Shown here piece after piece: positions 8,606 through 17,102 of a stretch of DNA of 64,000 nucleotides (positions are counted from its first letter, which is position 1; every line of letters begins with the position of its first letter). The position numbers and the translations under genes were made by a program. This DNA comes from Streptomyces sp. NA02950 (GTDB taxonomy: Bacteria > Actinomycetota > Actinomycetes > Streptomycetales > Streptomycetaceae), in assembly GCF_013364155.1 (NCBI RefSeq), contig NZ_CP054916.1, forward strand, positions 6,197,001-6,261,000. The letters run 5' to 3'. Below the pieces are notes generated by a model. That model made no database searches, was not told the origin of the DNA, and saw only the letters and a program-made list of their open reading frames with translations.

Positions 8606-9835
8606 TCAGAAGCCGTGGGGGAGCCAGGGCGCCCGGGTGCCCAGGAAGGCGGCCGACGCCGCCCCCAGCGCCCCCTCGCTGACCTCCCGCACCCGGCCCG
8701 CGCCCGCCAGGGCGTCCAGCGACACCCCGCCGAGGTACGCAGCGCCCAACTCCCGTACGCCGAGCCGGAGATCGGGAGCATCCGAAGTGCGGGCGCAGGA
8801 GGCGCCCTTGGCATCGCCGGTCAGCCGCCAGCGCCCCTCGTTCCAGGGGCAGAAGGGGTCGGTGACCTCCAGCACCACATCCAGCGGTGCGGTGTACGCC
8901 CGCGCCTCCAGCGCCGCGCCCACCTCCACCAGCCGTACGTGCAGCGAGTCCCGCAGCCGTACCTGGCACCGCCGGATGTCCGAGACCAGGTGCTGCCACG
9001 GATCGTCGACCGGACGGCCGCCGGTGCGGATGGCCGAGGTCAGGTCGATCTCGAACAGGAAGCGCCACAGCGCCGCGTGGGACGCCGGGTCCAGGGCCTC
9101 CAGATCGCGCAGCACGATCGCGCCCTTGGGTCCGGCCAGATCCCAGTCCGGCTTGATCGCGAACCGTGCGTACCCGGTGACCTCGCCGCCCGACTCGGCC
9201 AGCACACAGCGCAGCGGGGACGCCCCGTCGCGCTCACCGGGCGGGTCGAGCACCGGCAGCCGTTCCCAGCCCGGGAGACGCTCCAGCATGCCCGGCCGGG
9301 TGGGCACCAGACGGGCGTAGACGGCCTCGCAGCGCTCGACCCCGTCGGCCGGGGCCACCTCGCGCAGGGTCACCTGGTCGGTCCCCGCGGGGACGGACAG
9401 CCGCACCCGGCCGGTGTCGATCTCCGCGTACGCGCTCTGGGTGGCGATGCCGTAGCCGAACCGGCCGTAGATGTCCGGTTCCGACGCGGTCAGCACCGCC
9501 AGCGGCTCGCCCGCCGCGCGGATGTCGTCCAGCTGGCGTCTCATCATGGAGCGCAGTACCCCGCGCCGCCGGTGGGTCGCCTGCACGCTGACCATGGTCA
9601 CACCGGGCGCGGCCACCGACGCCCCGCCGGGGACCGTCATCCGGAAGCTGAACAGACCCGCCGTGCCGACGATCTCCTCGCCGTCCCACACCCCGATCGA
9701 ACGCTCGCATTCGGTCAACTCCCGCCAGAGACCGGATTCCTCGGGAGCCTCGGGCACACCGCCGAATGCGAGTACCAGCTTTCCGTACCAATCATCCCAA
9801 ACCGCAGGATCGAGCACGCGCAGCGCAGTCGTCAT
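8606..9835 (-). CDS. Eis-type GNAT N-acetyltransferase
   Basis: A 409-aa protein with the Eis layout: N-terminal GNAT domain (acetyl-CoA-binding VSVQATHRRRGVLRSMMR at about residues 95-112), second GNAT-like domain, and C-terminal SCP2-like domain. It ends in Phe; in M. tuberculosis Eis the C-terminal Phe carboxylate is the general base, so that feature is retained. Eis enzymes acetylate amines, including aminoglycosides; the substrate here is unknown. Start ATG 9835 chosen because homology begins there; a long upstream in-frame extension has no support. Convergent with nei. Confidence 0.87.
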   Translation of the reverse strand: MTTALRVLDPAVWDDWYGKLVLAFGGVPEAPEESGLWRELTECERSIGVWDGEEIVGTAGLFSFRMTVPGGASVAAPGVTMVSVQATHRRRGVLRSMMRRQLDDIRAAGEPLAVLTASEPDIYGRFGYGIATQSAYAEIDTGRVRLSVPAGTDQVTLREVAPADGVERCEAVYARLVPTRPGMLERLPGWERLPVLDPPGERDGASPLRCVLAESGGEVTGYARFAIKPDWDLAGPKGAIVLRDLEALDPASHAALWRFLFEIDLTSAIRTGGRPVDDPWQHLVSDIRRCQVRLRDSLHVRLVEVGAALEARAYTAPLDVVLEVTDPFCPWNEGRWRLTGDAKGASCARTSDAPDLRLGVRELGAAYLGGVSLDALAGAGRVREVSEGALGAASAAFLGTRAPWLPHGF

Positions 9836-9963
9836 ATACCCATCCCTAGCAGCAGTTTCTCGTACACGCGAACGAATTTCGCTTACGATTGCCCCCCTGC
9901 GCGGGTGGTTCGACGCGCCACGAATCGACGCACGTCCAAACGGGTGGGTAGGGTCCCGGTGCA

Positions 9964-11106
9964 ATGAGAGGCGGCGTGGACACTCCGATGGCCCGGATGC
10001 GCAAAGCACTGCACCGGGCTCGCACCGGCGTGCGCAAAGCCGGAGTGGACTACTTCCGTGGTGAGGGCTCCGACCGGCTCGCCCTGGCCATGCTGCTCCT
10101 CGGCGTCCCCGCCATCGCCTGCGGCACCATCGCCCAGCCCGACTGGTGCGCCCCCGCCGCCCTCGTCCTGCCCATCGTCGCGGGCGGTCTGCTGCTGCGC
10201 CCCGCCAGCCTGCTCGCCCTCTACGCGGCCGCCGCCACCGCCCTGATCGTGGAGTCCGCGGTCCTCGGCCCCTACACCGAGGAGGACGCCTCCTCCCGGG
10301 TCACCCCCGGCACCATCCTGGTCGTCGCCGCCGTCGGCTTCTTCGGCCTGCTGATCGCCCAGTTCCGCAGCCGGGTCGGGGTGCCCTGGCGACGCGGCGG
10401 CACCATGCTGTTCGACCTGCGCGAGCGCATCCGCGTGCAGAGCAAACTGCCCGGCCTGCCGCGCGGCTGGCACCGCGAGATGGCGCTGCGCCCGGCCGGC
10501 GGGCAGTCCTTCTCCGGCGACTTCGTGGTGGCCGCCCGCACCGGCGGCGGCCGCACCCTCGAGGTCGTCCTCACCGACGTCTCCGGCAAGGGCATGGACG
10601 CGGCCTCCCGCGCCCTGCTGCTCTCCGGCGCCTTCGGCGGACTCCTCGGCTCCCTGCCGCCGCACGGCTTCCTCCCCGCCGCCAACGGCTATCTCCTCCG
10701 CCAGGACTGGGACGAGGGCTTCGCGACCTCCGTCCACCTCGTCCTGGACCTCGACAGCGGCGACTTCGAACTCTTCTCCGCCGGACACCTCCCCGCCCTG
10801 CAACTCAGCGCGGGCACCGGCCGATGGGAGGAGAAGGCCGCCGACGGCCCGCTCCTCGGCGTCTACGACGGCGCCCAGTTCGACCCCATCAAGGGCACCC
10901 TCCGCCCCGGCGACGTCCTGATGCTCTTCACCGACGGCCTCGTGGAGACCGCCGACCGCGACATCAGCGAGGGCATCGACCACCTCACCGGCGAGGCCGA
11001 CCGCCATGTCTCCTCCGGCTTCCACGGCGCCGCCTGGCATTTGATCGAGACCGTGGCCAAGGACGTCAACGACGACCGCGCGCTGCTGCTGATCTGCCGC
11101 GAGTAG
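9964..11106 (+). CDS. Membrane-anchored PP2C/SpoIIE-type serine phosphatase
   Basis: A 380-aa protein: about 40 N-terminal cytoplasmic residues, three to four hydrophobic helices (about 40-135), then a SpoIIE/RsbU-type PPM phosphatase domain with GGQSFSGDFVV, LTDVSGKGMDAA, FSAGHLPAL and MLFTDGLVE motifs and the metal-binding Asp residues. Such enzymes usually dephosphorylate anti-sigma-factor antagonists. ATG 9964 (GTG 9976 also possible); a TAGGGT box ends 9 nt upstream, so the mRNA leader is very short. Divergent from the Eis-like gene. Confidence 0.88.
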   Translation: MRGGVDTPMARMRKALHRARTGVRKAGVDYFRGEGSDRLALAMLLLGVPAIACGTIAQPDWCAPAALVLPIVAGGLLLRPASLLALYAAAATALIVESAVLGPYTEEDASSRVTPGTILVVAAVGFFGLLIAQFRSRVGVPWRRGGTMLFDLRERIRVQSKLPGLPRGWHREMALRPAGGQSFSGDFVVAARTGGGRTLEVVLTDVSGKGMDAASRALLLSGAFGGLLGSLPPHGFLPAANGYLLRQDWDEGFATSVHLVLDLDSGDFELFSAGHLPALQLSAGTGRWEEKAADGPLLGVYDGAQFDPIKGTLRPGDVLMLFTDGLVETADRDISEGIDHLTGEADRHVSSGFHGAAWHLIETVAKDVNDDRALLLICRE

Positions 11107-11248
11107 GACGGCCCCCCTGGTCACCGGGGGTTGGCCCCACCTCGCGGACGCCGGAAACCGCCAGGGCCGCGGCACCTGACCGATCCGTACGTTCGATACG
11201 TTCGAGGGGAATCGGGCGAACTCCTCGGAAGGGCGCAGACCGCGAAGA

Positions 11249-11274
11249 GGGCCGGAGCCATCCGGCTCCGGCCC
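11249..11274. terminator. Hairpin between convergent phosphatase and acyltransferase genes
   Basis: Perfect 11-bp stem (11249-11259 with 11264-11274), 4-nt loop, between two convergent genes. Confidence 0.7.
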
Positions 11275-11309
11275 GTCTCTGCGTGTCCTGCGTTCCCGCG
11301 TGGGTGTGG

Positions 11310-12497
11310 TCAGGCCGCCGTCGTGGTGCGGTTGCGGGCCTGCTCGGCGGGGTCCTTCTTGAAGGCCCACGCCATCTTCGGCTCCATCGCGAAGCGGAAG
11401 GCACGCTGGACCGGAGGTGTGCAGAGCACGGTGACCACGGTGCCCGCGATGATCGTGACCGTGATCTCGCCCAGCGGCTTGTGCAGCCACTCGTACTCGT
11501 CGAACCAGCCCCAGAAGCGGGAGCCCTTCGCGAGGAAGCCGTGCAGCAGATAGCCGTACAGCGTTCCGGCGCCCAGCGCGGTGAACCACATATGGCGCCG
11601 CGGCACCCAGGCGAAGAAGCAGCTGACCAGCACGACCGAGCAGCCGAAGAGGGCGAGGGTCATCACCGGTCCGGTCCACGGCGGAGCGCCGAGCTCCTGG
11701 ACGCTGTCGCGGTGGTAGAACCAGGCCGAGTTCATCCGCGGCGCCGCCCAGTAGGCGAACACCAGGGCGCACAGACCGATCGGCAGCGACAGCCAGCGCA
11801 CCGAGCGCCGCCGGACCATCTGGAAGTGCTCGGGCTTCATGCACAGGCCCATCACGAAGAAGGGCAGGAACTGGAGCAGCCGCTGGAGGTCGAGGTCATC
11901 ACCGATGTCGGGGGAGACCGACGCGAGCGTGGCGATCGCCAGGGAGAGCGGGACCGGCCAGCGCACCAGCTTCCAGATGGGGGTCGACAGCCGCCAGACG
12001 AAGAGCGCGACCAGGAACCAGGTGAGGTACCAGGGGTCCAGCAGGCTGAAGTCGTAGGTCGGGTCGTCGTCGGCCCAGCGCTTGAAGAAGGTGTACGCCA
12101 CCTCGAAGATCACGTAGGGCACGGCGATCCCGGTGATGAGCCGCTTGAGCCGGTCCGGCCGCATGTCGAAACTGCGCGAGAAGTAGCCGGAGATCACGAT
12201 GAAGGCCGGCATGTGGAAGGTGTACACCGTCATGTACAGCGCTTCCGCCGTGCGGCTGTAATCGGTGAGCGGTTCCCAGGAGTGGGCCATCGCGACGAAC
12301 ACGATCGCCAGGTACTTCGCGTTGTCGAAGAACGCGTCGCGCTGCTTCGGCTTCTGCCCGGCCGGGGCGCTCGGGGCGGGCGGGGCCGCCCGGTGTCCCG
12401 CTTCGTTCTCCCGCGAGGGGGAGGAAGTGGGCGCCGCCTCCTGGGCCGGGGGGAGGGGAGCCCGCTGATGGCCGTGCGGGCGCAGGGAGTTGGTCAC
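11310..12497 (-). CDS. Membrane acyltransferase family 3 protein
   Basis: A 395-aa integral membrane O-acyltransferase (Acyl_transf_3; resembles fucose 4-O-acetylase-like proteins). About 45 disordered residues precede DAFFDNAKYLAIVFVAMAHSW, the typical first helix, followed by roughly ten helices including FHMPAFIVISGYFSR, a family hallmark. It probably acetylates a surface carbohydrate; the substrate is unknown. GTG 12497 chosen over GTG 12509 because GGGAGGG sits 5 nt before it. The upstream ~600 bp is unusually AT-rich for this genome. Confidence 0.85.
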   Translation of the reverse strand: MTNSLRPHGHQRAPLPPAQEAAPTSSPSRENEAGHRAAPPAPSAPAGQKPKQRDAFFDNAKYLAIVFVAMAHSWEPLTDYSRTAEALYMTVYTFHMPAFIVISGYFSRSFDMRPDRLKRLITGIAVPYVIFEVAYTFFKRWADDDPTYDFSLLDPWYLTWFLVALFVWRLSTPIWKLVRWPVPLSLAIATLASVSPDIGDDLDLQRLLQFLPFFVMGLCMKPEHFQMVRRRSVRWLSLPIGLCALVFAYWAAPRMNSAWFYHRDSVQELGAPPWTGPVMTLALFGCSVVLVSCFFAWVPRRHMWFTALGAGTLYGYLLHGFLAKGSRFWGWFDEYEWLHKPLGEITVTIIAGTVVTVLCTPPVQRAFRFAMEPKMAWAFKKDPAEQARNRTTTAA

Positions 12498-12748
12498 AGG
12501 CCCTCCCACCAGGAACTGGGGGGAACCGTCCGGGACCTCACTGCGCGAGGGGGAGTCATGGCAGCGTGGAACATCTGAGGCACGATAGCGCCGAAACCTG
12601 TATTCCGTAAAACCTCGTTCACTTCTTTGTGGCTAATACCTTCCATGCCTCGGTCGTCGGTCTTCCGCGATCAAGTCGACAAAGCGATCCGAGTGCACGA
12701 TTTCGTGGGCCATGCTGTCCGTTCTGTCATGCTTCATACCCCTTAAAT

Positions 12749-12762
12749 GGGGCATATGCCCC
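12749..12762. repeat. Perfect 14-bp palindrome GGGGCATATGCCCC
   Basis: Perfect dyad 3 nt before an AGGAGG ribosome site. Its left GGGG can alternatively pair with CCCC at 12739-12742 across TTAAAT, so two mutually exclusive hairpins are possible. It could be an operator or a translation-control element. Confidence 0.5.
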
Positions 12763-12780
12763 GCAGGAGGCTCTGGCGGA

Positions 12781-12858
12781 ATGTCTGATTCATTGATGTT
12801 TTGTCACCCTCCCGAGCGACCGCCAGAAGAATTCCGAATTGATCGCTCAAGTCATTGA
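12781..12858 (+). CDS. Candidate 25-aa peptide gene
   Basis: A short frame encoding MSDSLMFCHPPERPPEEFRI plus five more residues. A perfect AGGAGG lies at 12765-12770, 10 nt before the ATG, directly downstream of a 14-bp palindrome. The ribosome site is the best evidence; codon use is not Streptomyces-like (low third-position GC), so coding is uncertain. It could be a leader peptide or a chance frame. No known family recognised. Confidence 0.3.
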   Translation: MSDSLMFCHPPERPPEEFRIDRSSH

Positions 12859-13118
12859 GTTGGCTATCGGATGGGCTCTGAAATTGATGTTCGGGTGGTT
12901 CCTCGAATTGTGGGCGGCATCACCCCTGCCCGCTTGTGTGATGGATTACCGGACGGGTACCGGAGAGGCGGGTGAGCCGCGGGCCGTCCGGCCGACGGCC
13001 ACTTCACCCCACTGCTGTGGCGGGGTAGTTGGTGGCACGATGGTGACCGCGGGGGTGTGCGGGGTCGCGTGCTTCCGGGGCCGGTGAGACATGGGCGACC
13101 GAGGGTGCGTGATCAGCT

Positions 13119-13313
13119 GTGGTCATTTCTCTGTCATTGGTGGTGCTGGTCGGCATCGTCCTGGTGCTGATGATCCGCAATGGCTCGATCAAGTGGGGCC
13201 CGGGCCTCGTCGCGATGCTCTTCGGCTTCCTGCTCGCCTCTTCGGACCTCGCACCGGACATCCAGGACTTCCTCGACTCGGTCGCGAACGCCATCAGTGA
13301 CATTGATGTCTGA
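13119..13313 (+). CDS. Small conserved membrane protein
   Basis: 64 aa: an N-terminal hydrophobic helix (VVISLSLVVLVGIVLVLMI), a short basic loop, then a second helix (VAMLFGFLLASS) followed by APDIQDFLDSVANAISDIDV. This architecture recurs as short hypothetical membrane proteins in Streptomyces; function unknown. GTG start with GAGGG about 13 nt upstream. The frame has normal Streptomyces codon bias, unlike the preceding 600 bp. Confidence 0.65.
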   Translation: MVISLSLVVLVGIVLVLMIRNGSIKWGPGLVAMLFGFLLASSDLAPDIQDFLDSVANAISDIDV

Positions 13314-13384
13314 CCCGCCGGTCTCGCGTAACGCACAACGGCCCGGTCCGGAAGAGATGTCCGGAACCGGGCCGAGGGCCGTGG

Positions 13385-13455
13385 AGCGGGCGACGGGAAT
13401 CGAACCCGCGTAGCCAGTTTGGAAGACTGGGGCTCTACCATTGAGCTACGCCCGC
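13385..13455 (-). tRNA. tRNA-Gly (anticodon TCC)
   Basis: 71-nt cloverleaf on the minus strand: 7-bp acceptor stem GCGGGCG/CGCCCGC, anticodon loop CTTCCAA (TCC), TPsiC arm GGGTTCGATTCCC, discriminator T at 13385. No encoded CCA. Confidence 0.96.
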
Positions 13456-13628
13456 GCGCGCCGCGTCCGCCCGGTCCACCGGGACGGCAGCGTCCGGGAT
13501 CGATCGCCCGGAGCGCGGCACGGCATGCATCGTAGCGGGTTCCGGCGCTCTCCCGCACACCCTTGCCCACCAGTCGAATAACCGGCAGCCGGGGCGTCCG
13601 CGGCCATGTACCCTACGTGTCGCACCGA

Positions 13629-13705
13629 CGGGGTGTGGCGCAGCTTGGTAGCGCGTCCGCTTTGGGAGCGGAAGGTCGTCGGTTCGAATCCGGCCACCCC
13701 GACCA
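13629..13705 (+). tRNA. tRNA-Pro (anticodon TGG)
   Basis: Acceptor stem CGGGGTG/CACCCCG, anticodon loop TTTGGGA (TGG), TPsiC arm with GGTTCGAATCC. The CCA end is encoded (13703-13705). Confidence 0.96.
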
Positions 13706-13725
13706 TCACCGGCGACAAGATCGCG

Positions 13726-13756
13726 TTGTGGGGCGCGTCAGCCGTGCGGTTACTAT
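13726..13756 (+). promoter_or_regulatory. Candidate tig promoter
   Basis: TTGTGG (13726-13731), 19-bp spacer, TACTAT (13751-13756), about 100 nt upstream of the trigger factor start. Plausible housekeeping-sigma promoter by sequence only. Confidence 0.45.
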
Positions 13757-13860
13757 GCAAGCTGCGCGTCTGTGTCTTTCTCTCTACCGGGCGCGATCGG
13801 CTGCGGACGCAACAGCGCAAGCAGCAGAACACCACACGTCAGCCCCAAGGAGACCGAACC

Positions 13861-15300
13861 GTGAAGAGCGCCGTGGAGAACCTGAACCCGACCCGGGTTC
13901 GGCTCACTGTCGAGGTGCCCTTCGAGGAGCTCAAGCCCAGCCTCGACGCGGCGTACAAGAAGATCAACCAGCAGGTCACGGTGCCTGGGTTCCGCAAGGG
14001 CAAGATCCCGGCCCGCGTTATCGACCAGCGGTTCGGCCGCGGCGCGGTGCTGGAGGAGGCCGTCAACGACGCGCTCCCGAAGTTCTACACCGAAGCGGTC
14101 AACGAGGGTGAGCTCAACCCGCTGGGCCAGCCCGAGGTCGACATCACCGAGCTCAAGGACAACGAGCTGCTGGCCTTCACGGCCGAGGTCGACATCCGTC
14201 CGTCGATCGAGATCCCGGACTACTCGGGCATCGAGGTCACCGTGGACTCCGTCGAGGTGTCCGACGAGGACATCGACGCCTCGGTCGAGCAGCTGCGCGA
14301 CCGCTTCGCCACCACCACCGCCGCCGTCGAGCGGCCCGCGGCCGAGGGCGACGTCGTGGTCATCGACCTCGAGGCCAAGGTCGACGGCGAGGTCCTGGAG
14401 GACGGTGTCGCCCAGGGCGTCACCTACACCATCGGCTCCGGTGAGCTGCTGGACGGCATCGACGAGGCCGTGACCGGCCTGGAGGCCGGTGGCTCCGCCA
14501 CCTTCACCTCCGAGCTCAAGGGCGGCTCCGCCCAGGGCAAGGAGGCCGAGGTCTCGGTCCAGGTCTCCGAGGTCAAGGCCCGTGAGCTGCCCGAGCTGGA
14601 CGACGACTTCGCTCAGCTGGCCAGCGAGTTCGACACCCTCGAGGAGCTGCGCGCCGACAGCCGCAAGCGACTGGCGCAGACCAAGAAGTTCGAGCAGGCC
14701 ACCCAGGCCCAGGAGAAGGTGCTGGACGCCCTCCTGGAGCTGGTCGAGGTCCCGATCCCCGAGAAGCTGCTCGAGGACGAGATCAACACCCGCAAGCACA
14801 ACCTGGAGCACCACCAGCTCGGCCAGATGGGCCTGAACCTGGACTCCTACCTCGAGATGCAGGGCAAGACCGCCGAGGAGTTCGACGCCGAGCTCAGGGA
14901 GCAGGCCGAGAAGGGCATCCGCACCCAGTTCGTCCTGGACGAGCTGGTCAACAAGGAGCAGCTGTCGGTCGGCCAGGAGGAGCTCACCGAGCACCTGATG
15001 CGCCGTGCGCAGTCCTCCGGGATGAGCCCCGACCAGTTCGCGCAGGCCGTCGTCGAGGGCGGCCAGGTGCCGATGCTCGTCGGTGAGGTCGCCCGCGGCA
15101 AGGCGCTGGCCGTGGTGGTCGAGGCCGCCAAGGTCGTCGACGACAAGGGCGAGACCGTCGACCTGGACGACGAGGACGAGACCGGCGAGACCGTCGAGGC
15201 CACCGCCGGGGAGTCCGCTGAGGAGTCCACCGAGGCCGCCGAGGCGTCGGCCGACGACACCCCGGCCGAGGGCGACAAGCAGGACAAGGCCGAGAGCTGA
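13861..15300 (+). CDS. tig: Trigger factor, ribosome-associated chaperone/PPIase
   Basis: A 479-aa chaperone that binds nascent chains at the ribosome exit tunnel. The N-terminal ribosome-binding signature [10 protein letters not shown] is at about residues 41-50, an FKBP-type PPIase domain spans ~155-240, and the helical C-terminal arms follow. The last ~50 residues are a highly acidic D/E/A-rich tail typical of Streptomyces trigger factors. GTG start 13861 with AAGGAGA upstream; longer in-frame starts would run through the tRNA-Pro gene and are rejected. Upstream of clpP1P2, as in other actinobacteria. Confidence 0.96.
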   Translation: MKSAVENLNPTRVRLTVEVPFEELKPSLDAAYKKINQQVTVPGFRKGKIPARVIDQRFGRGAVLEEAVNDALPKFYTEAVNEGELNPLGQPEVDITELKDNELLAFTAEVDIRPSIEIPDYSGIEVTVDSVEVSDEDIDASVEQLRDRFATTTAAVERPAAEGDVVVIDLEAKVDGEVLEDGVAQGVTYTIGSGELLDGIDEAVTGLEAGGSATFTSELKGGSAQGKEAEVSVQVSEVKARELPELDDDFAQLASEFDTLEELRADSRKRLAQTKKFEQATQAQEKVLDALLELVEVPIPEKLLEDEINTRKHNLEHHQLGQMGLNLDSYLEMQGKTAEEFDAELREQAEKGIRTQFVLDELVNKEQLSVGQEELTEHLMRRAQSSGMSPDQFAQAVVEGGQVPMLVGEVARGKALAVVVEAAKVVDDKGETVDLDDEDETGETVEATAGESAEESTEAAEASADDTPAEGDKQDKAES

Positions 15301-15323
15301 CCCTCGCCCGCCCCGCAGCCCGT

Positions 15324-15365
15324 ACGAACGGGCCCGAACGTATGCACACGTCCGGGCCCGTTCGT
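15324..15365 (+). terminator. Terminator after tig
   Basis: 13-bp stem (15324-15336 with 15353-15365) enclosing a 16-nt loop that can partly pair internally, immediately after the tig stop and before the clpP1 promoter region. Confidence 0.75.
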
Positions 15366-15409
15366 GTTCCGCGAAGCGGCACTCCGGTGGCCGCCCGGCG
15401 GTGGGACAT

Positions 15410-15424
15410 GCGCTCAGAGCGAAC
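15410..15424 (-). promoter_or_regulatory. Candidate ClgR box upstream of clpP1P2
   Basis: On the minus strand GTTCGC-N5-GCG (GTTCGCTCTGAGCGC), close to the motif described for ClgR, the activator of clpP1P2, clpC and lon in Streptomyces. It lies 167 bp upstream of the clpP1 start. Assignment is from motif resemblance and gene identity; exact consensus spacing is recalled, not checked. Confidence 0.45.
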
Positions 15425-15590
15425 AGTTCCTGATGCGGGATGGCGCCCGCCGACCAGCGCGTTAGGGTCCGTAGATACGAGGGCAGGGGAGTCTCACAAG
15501 CCCGCCGGGGCGCACCGGCGGCCATGTCCCCCGCGCCCAGACGAAGACGCTGAGACGGCCAGTCGCCGTCAGAGACGAGCAGGTGGATAC

Positions 15591-16205
15591 GTGACGAATA
15601 CGATGCCTTCCGCCGCCGGCGAGCCGACCATCGGTGGCCTCGGCGACCAGGTCTACAACCGGCTGCTCGGCGAGCGGATCATCTTCCTCGGCCAGCCGGT
15701 CGACGACGACATCGCGAACAAGATCACGGCGCAGCTGCTCCTGCTGGCAGCCGACCCGGACAAGGACATTTACCTCTACATCAACTCTCCGGGCGGCTCG
15801 ATCTCGGCCGGCATGGCGATCTACGACACCATGCAGTACATCCAGAACGACGTGGTCACCATCGCCATGGGCCTCGCCGCCTCGATGGGCCAGTTCCTGC
15901 TGAGTGCGGGGACCCCGGGCAAGCGGTTCGCGCTGCCGAACGCCGAGATCCTGATCCACCAGCCCTCCGCTGGTCTGGCGGGTTCGGCCTCGGACATCAA
16001 GATCCACGCGGAGCGGCTGCTGCACACCAAGAAGCGCATGGCGGAGCTGACCGCCTTCCACACCGGCCAGACCGTGGAGCAGATCACCCGCGACTCGGAC
16101 CGTGACCGCTGGTTCTCCGCCGAGGAGGCCAAGGAGTACGGCCTGGTCGACGACGTCATGCTGTCCGCCTCGAGCGTTCCGGGCGGGGGCGGCACTGGGG
16201 CCTGA
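15591..16205 (+). CDS. clpP1: ATP-dependent Clp protease proteolytic subunit 1
   Basis: A 204-aa serine peptidase subunit. The catalytic Ser98 is in GLAASMGQF and His123 in ILIHQPSAG; Asp follows near residue 172. In actinobacteria ClpP1 and ClpP2 form a mixed tetradecamer driven by ClpX or ClpC1. GTG 15591 chosen; ATG 15602 is out of frame. It is followed after 46 bp by clpP2, forming the clpP1P2 operon, with a possible ClgR site upstream. Confidence 0.96.
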   Translation: MTNTMPSAAGEPTIGGLGDQVYNRLLGERIIFLGQPVDDDIANKITAQLLLLAADPDKDIYLYINSPGGSISAGMAIYDTMQYIQNDVVTIAMGLAASMGQFLLSAGTPGKRFALPNAEILIHQPSAGLAGSASDIKIHAERLLHTKKRMAELTAFHTGQTVEQITRDSDRDRWFSAEEAKEYGLVDDVMLSASSVPGGGGTGA

Positions 16206-16251
16206 GTCCCGCCGTCCCGTAGCCGACCTCCAGCCCTCAGATCGCCACAGG

Positions 16252-16923
16252 ATGGTGAAGACCCAGATGAACAACTTTCCCGGCAGCGGCATCTACGACC
16301 GCCCGATGGCCGAATCCCGCTATGTCGTGCCGCGCTTCGTCGAGCGCACCTCCCAGGGCATCCGCGAGTACGACCCGTACGCCAAGCTCTTCGAGGAGCG
16401 GGTGATCTTCCTGGGCGTGCAGATCGACGACGCCTCGGCCAATGACGTCATGGCGCAGCTGCTGTGCCTGGAGTCGATGGACCCGGACCGCGACATTTCG
16501 GTCTACATCAACTCGCCCGGCGGCTCGTTCACCGCGCTGACCGCCATCTACGACACGATGCAGTTCGTCAAGCCCGACATCCAGACGGTCTGCATGGGCC
16601 AGGCGGCCTCCGCCGCGGCCGTGCTGCTCGCCGCCGGCACCCCCGGCAAGCGTATGGCGCTGCCCAACGCCCGGATCCTGATCCACCAGCCCTACAGCGA
16701 GACCGGCCGCGGCCAGGTCTCCGACCTGGAGATCGCGGCCAACGAGATCCTGCGGATGCGCTCGCAGCTGGAGGAGATGCTGGCCAAGCACTCCACCACG
16801 CCGATCGAGAAGATCCGCGACGACATCGAGCGGGACAAGATCCTGACCGCCGAGGAGTCGCTGTCGTACGGTCTGATCGACCAGATCGTCTCGACCCGCA
16901 AGACCTCCGTCGGCCTCGGGTGA
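16252..16923 (+). CDS. clpP2: ATP-dependent Clp protease proteolytic subunit 2
   Basis: A 223-aa ClpP paralogue with Ser120 (GQAASAAAV) and His145 ([13 protein letters not shown]). The N terminus [13 protein letters not shown] is longer than in ClpP1. The start could be ATG 16252, GTG 16255 or ATG 16267 (218 aa); none has a strong ribosome site, so coupling to clpP1 is likely. It partners ClpP1 in the mixed protease. Confidence 0.95.
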   Translation: MVKTQMNNFPGSGIYDRPMAESRYVVPRFVERTSQGIREYDPYAKLFEERVIFLGVQIDDASANDVMAQLLCLESMDPDRDISVYINSPGGSFTALTAIYDTMQFVKPDIQTVCMGQAASAAAVLLAAGTPGKRMALPNARILIHQPYSETGRGQVSDLEIAANEILRMRSQLEEMLAKHSTTPIEKIRDDIERDKILTAEESLSYGLIDQIVSTRKTSVGLG

Positions 16924-16938
16924 CGGACCGGTGACATT

Positions 16939-16971
16939 GCCCCCCTCGGACCGAGTAGGTCCAAGGGGGGC
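16939..16971 (+). terminator. Hairpin between clpP2 and clpX
   Basis: Stem GCCCCCCT-GGACC / GGTCC-AGGGGGGC with one C-A mismatch and a 5-nt loop, 15 nt after the clpP2 stop. It may end or attenuate transcription into clpX, which has 130 more bases of its own leader. Confidence 0.65.
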
Positions 16972-17102
16972 CCGAACCGGGGGCCCGGCAAGGTACCGTC
17001 ATAGAGGGCTGGGGCAGGTCCCCGGTAACAGAAGCAGAAAGCGCAGCGCAAGCACCCGGGTCCGCTGAGCAAAGCGGATCCAAGGCGAAGGGGAAGCACC
17101 TC

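Larger units (their letters stand above)
12498..13118. other. AT-richer intergenic region with few genes
   Basis: A 621-bp gap of visibly lower GC than its surroundings between the acyltransferase and a small membrane-protein gene. It holds a 14-bp palindrome (12749-12762) and one short frame with a good ribosome site (12781-12858, listed separately). Several other short frames on both strands lack ribosome sites or Streptomyces codon bias. No RNA gene was recognised. Confidence 0.6.

Noticed and set aside
12498..12582. Short minus-strand frame ending in a GTGA overlap with the acyltransferase start
   Set aside because: Tempting as a coupled leader peptide, but no ribosome site and no motif; low confidence.
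12839..13087. 82-aa hydrophobic frame starting at TTG
   Set aside because: No ribosome site, poor codon bias and a low-complexity C terminus; overlaps the better 12781 frame.
13606..13860. 85-residue N-terminal extension of trigger factor
   Set aside because: Would run through the tRNA-Pro gene; GTG 13861 has AAGGAGA and the family N terminus.
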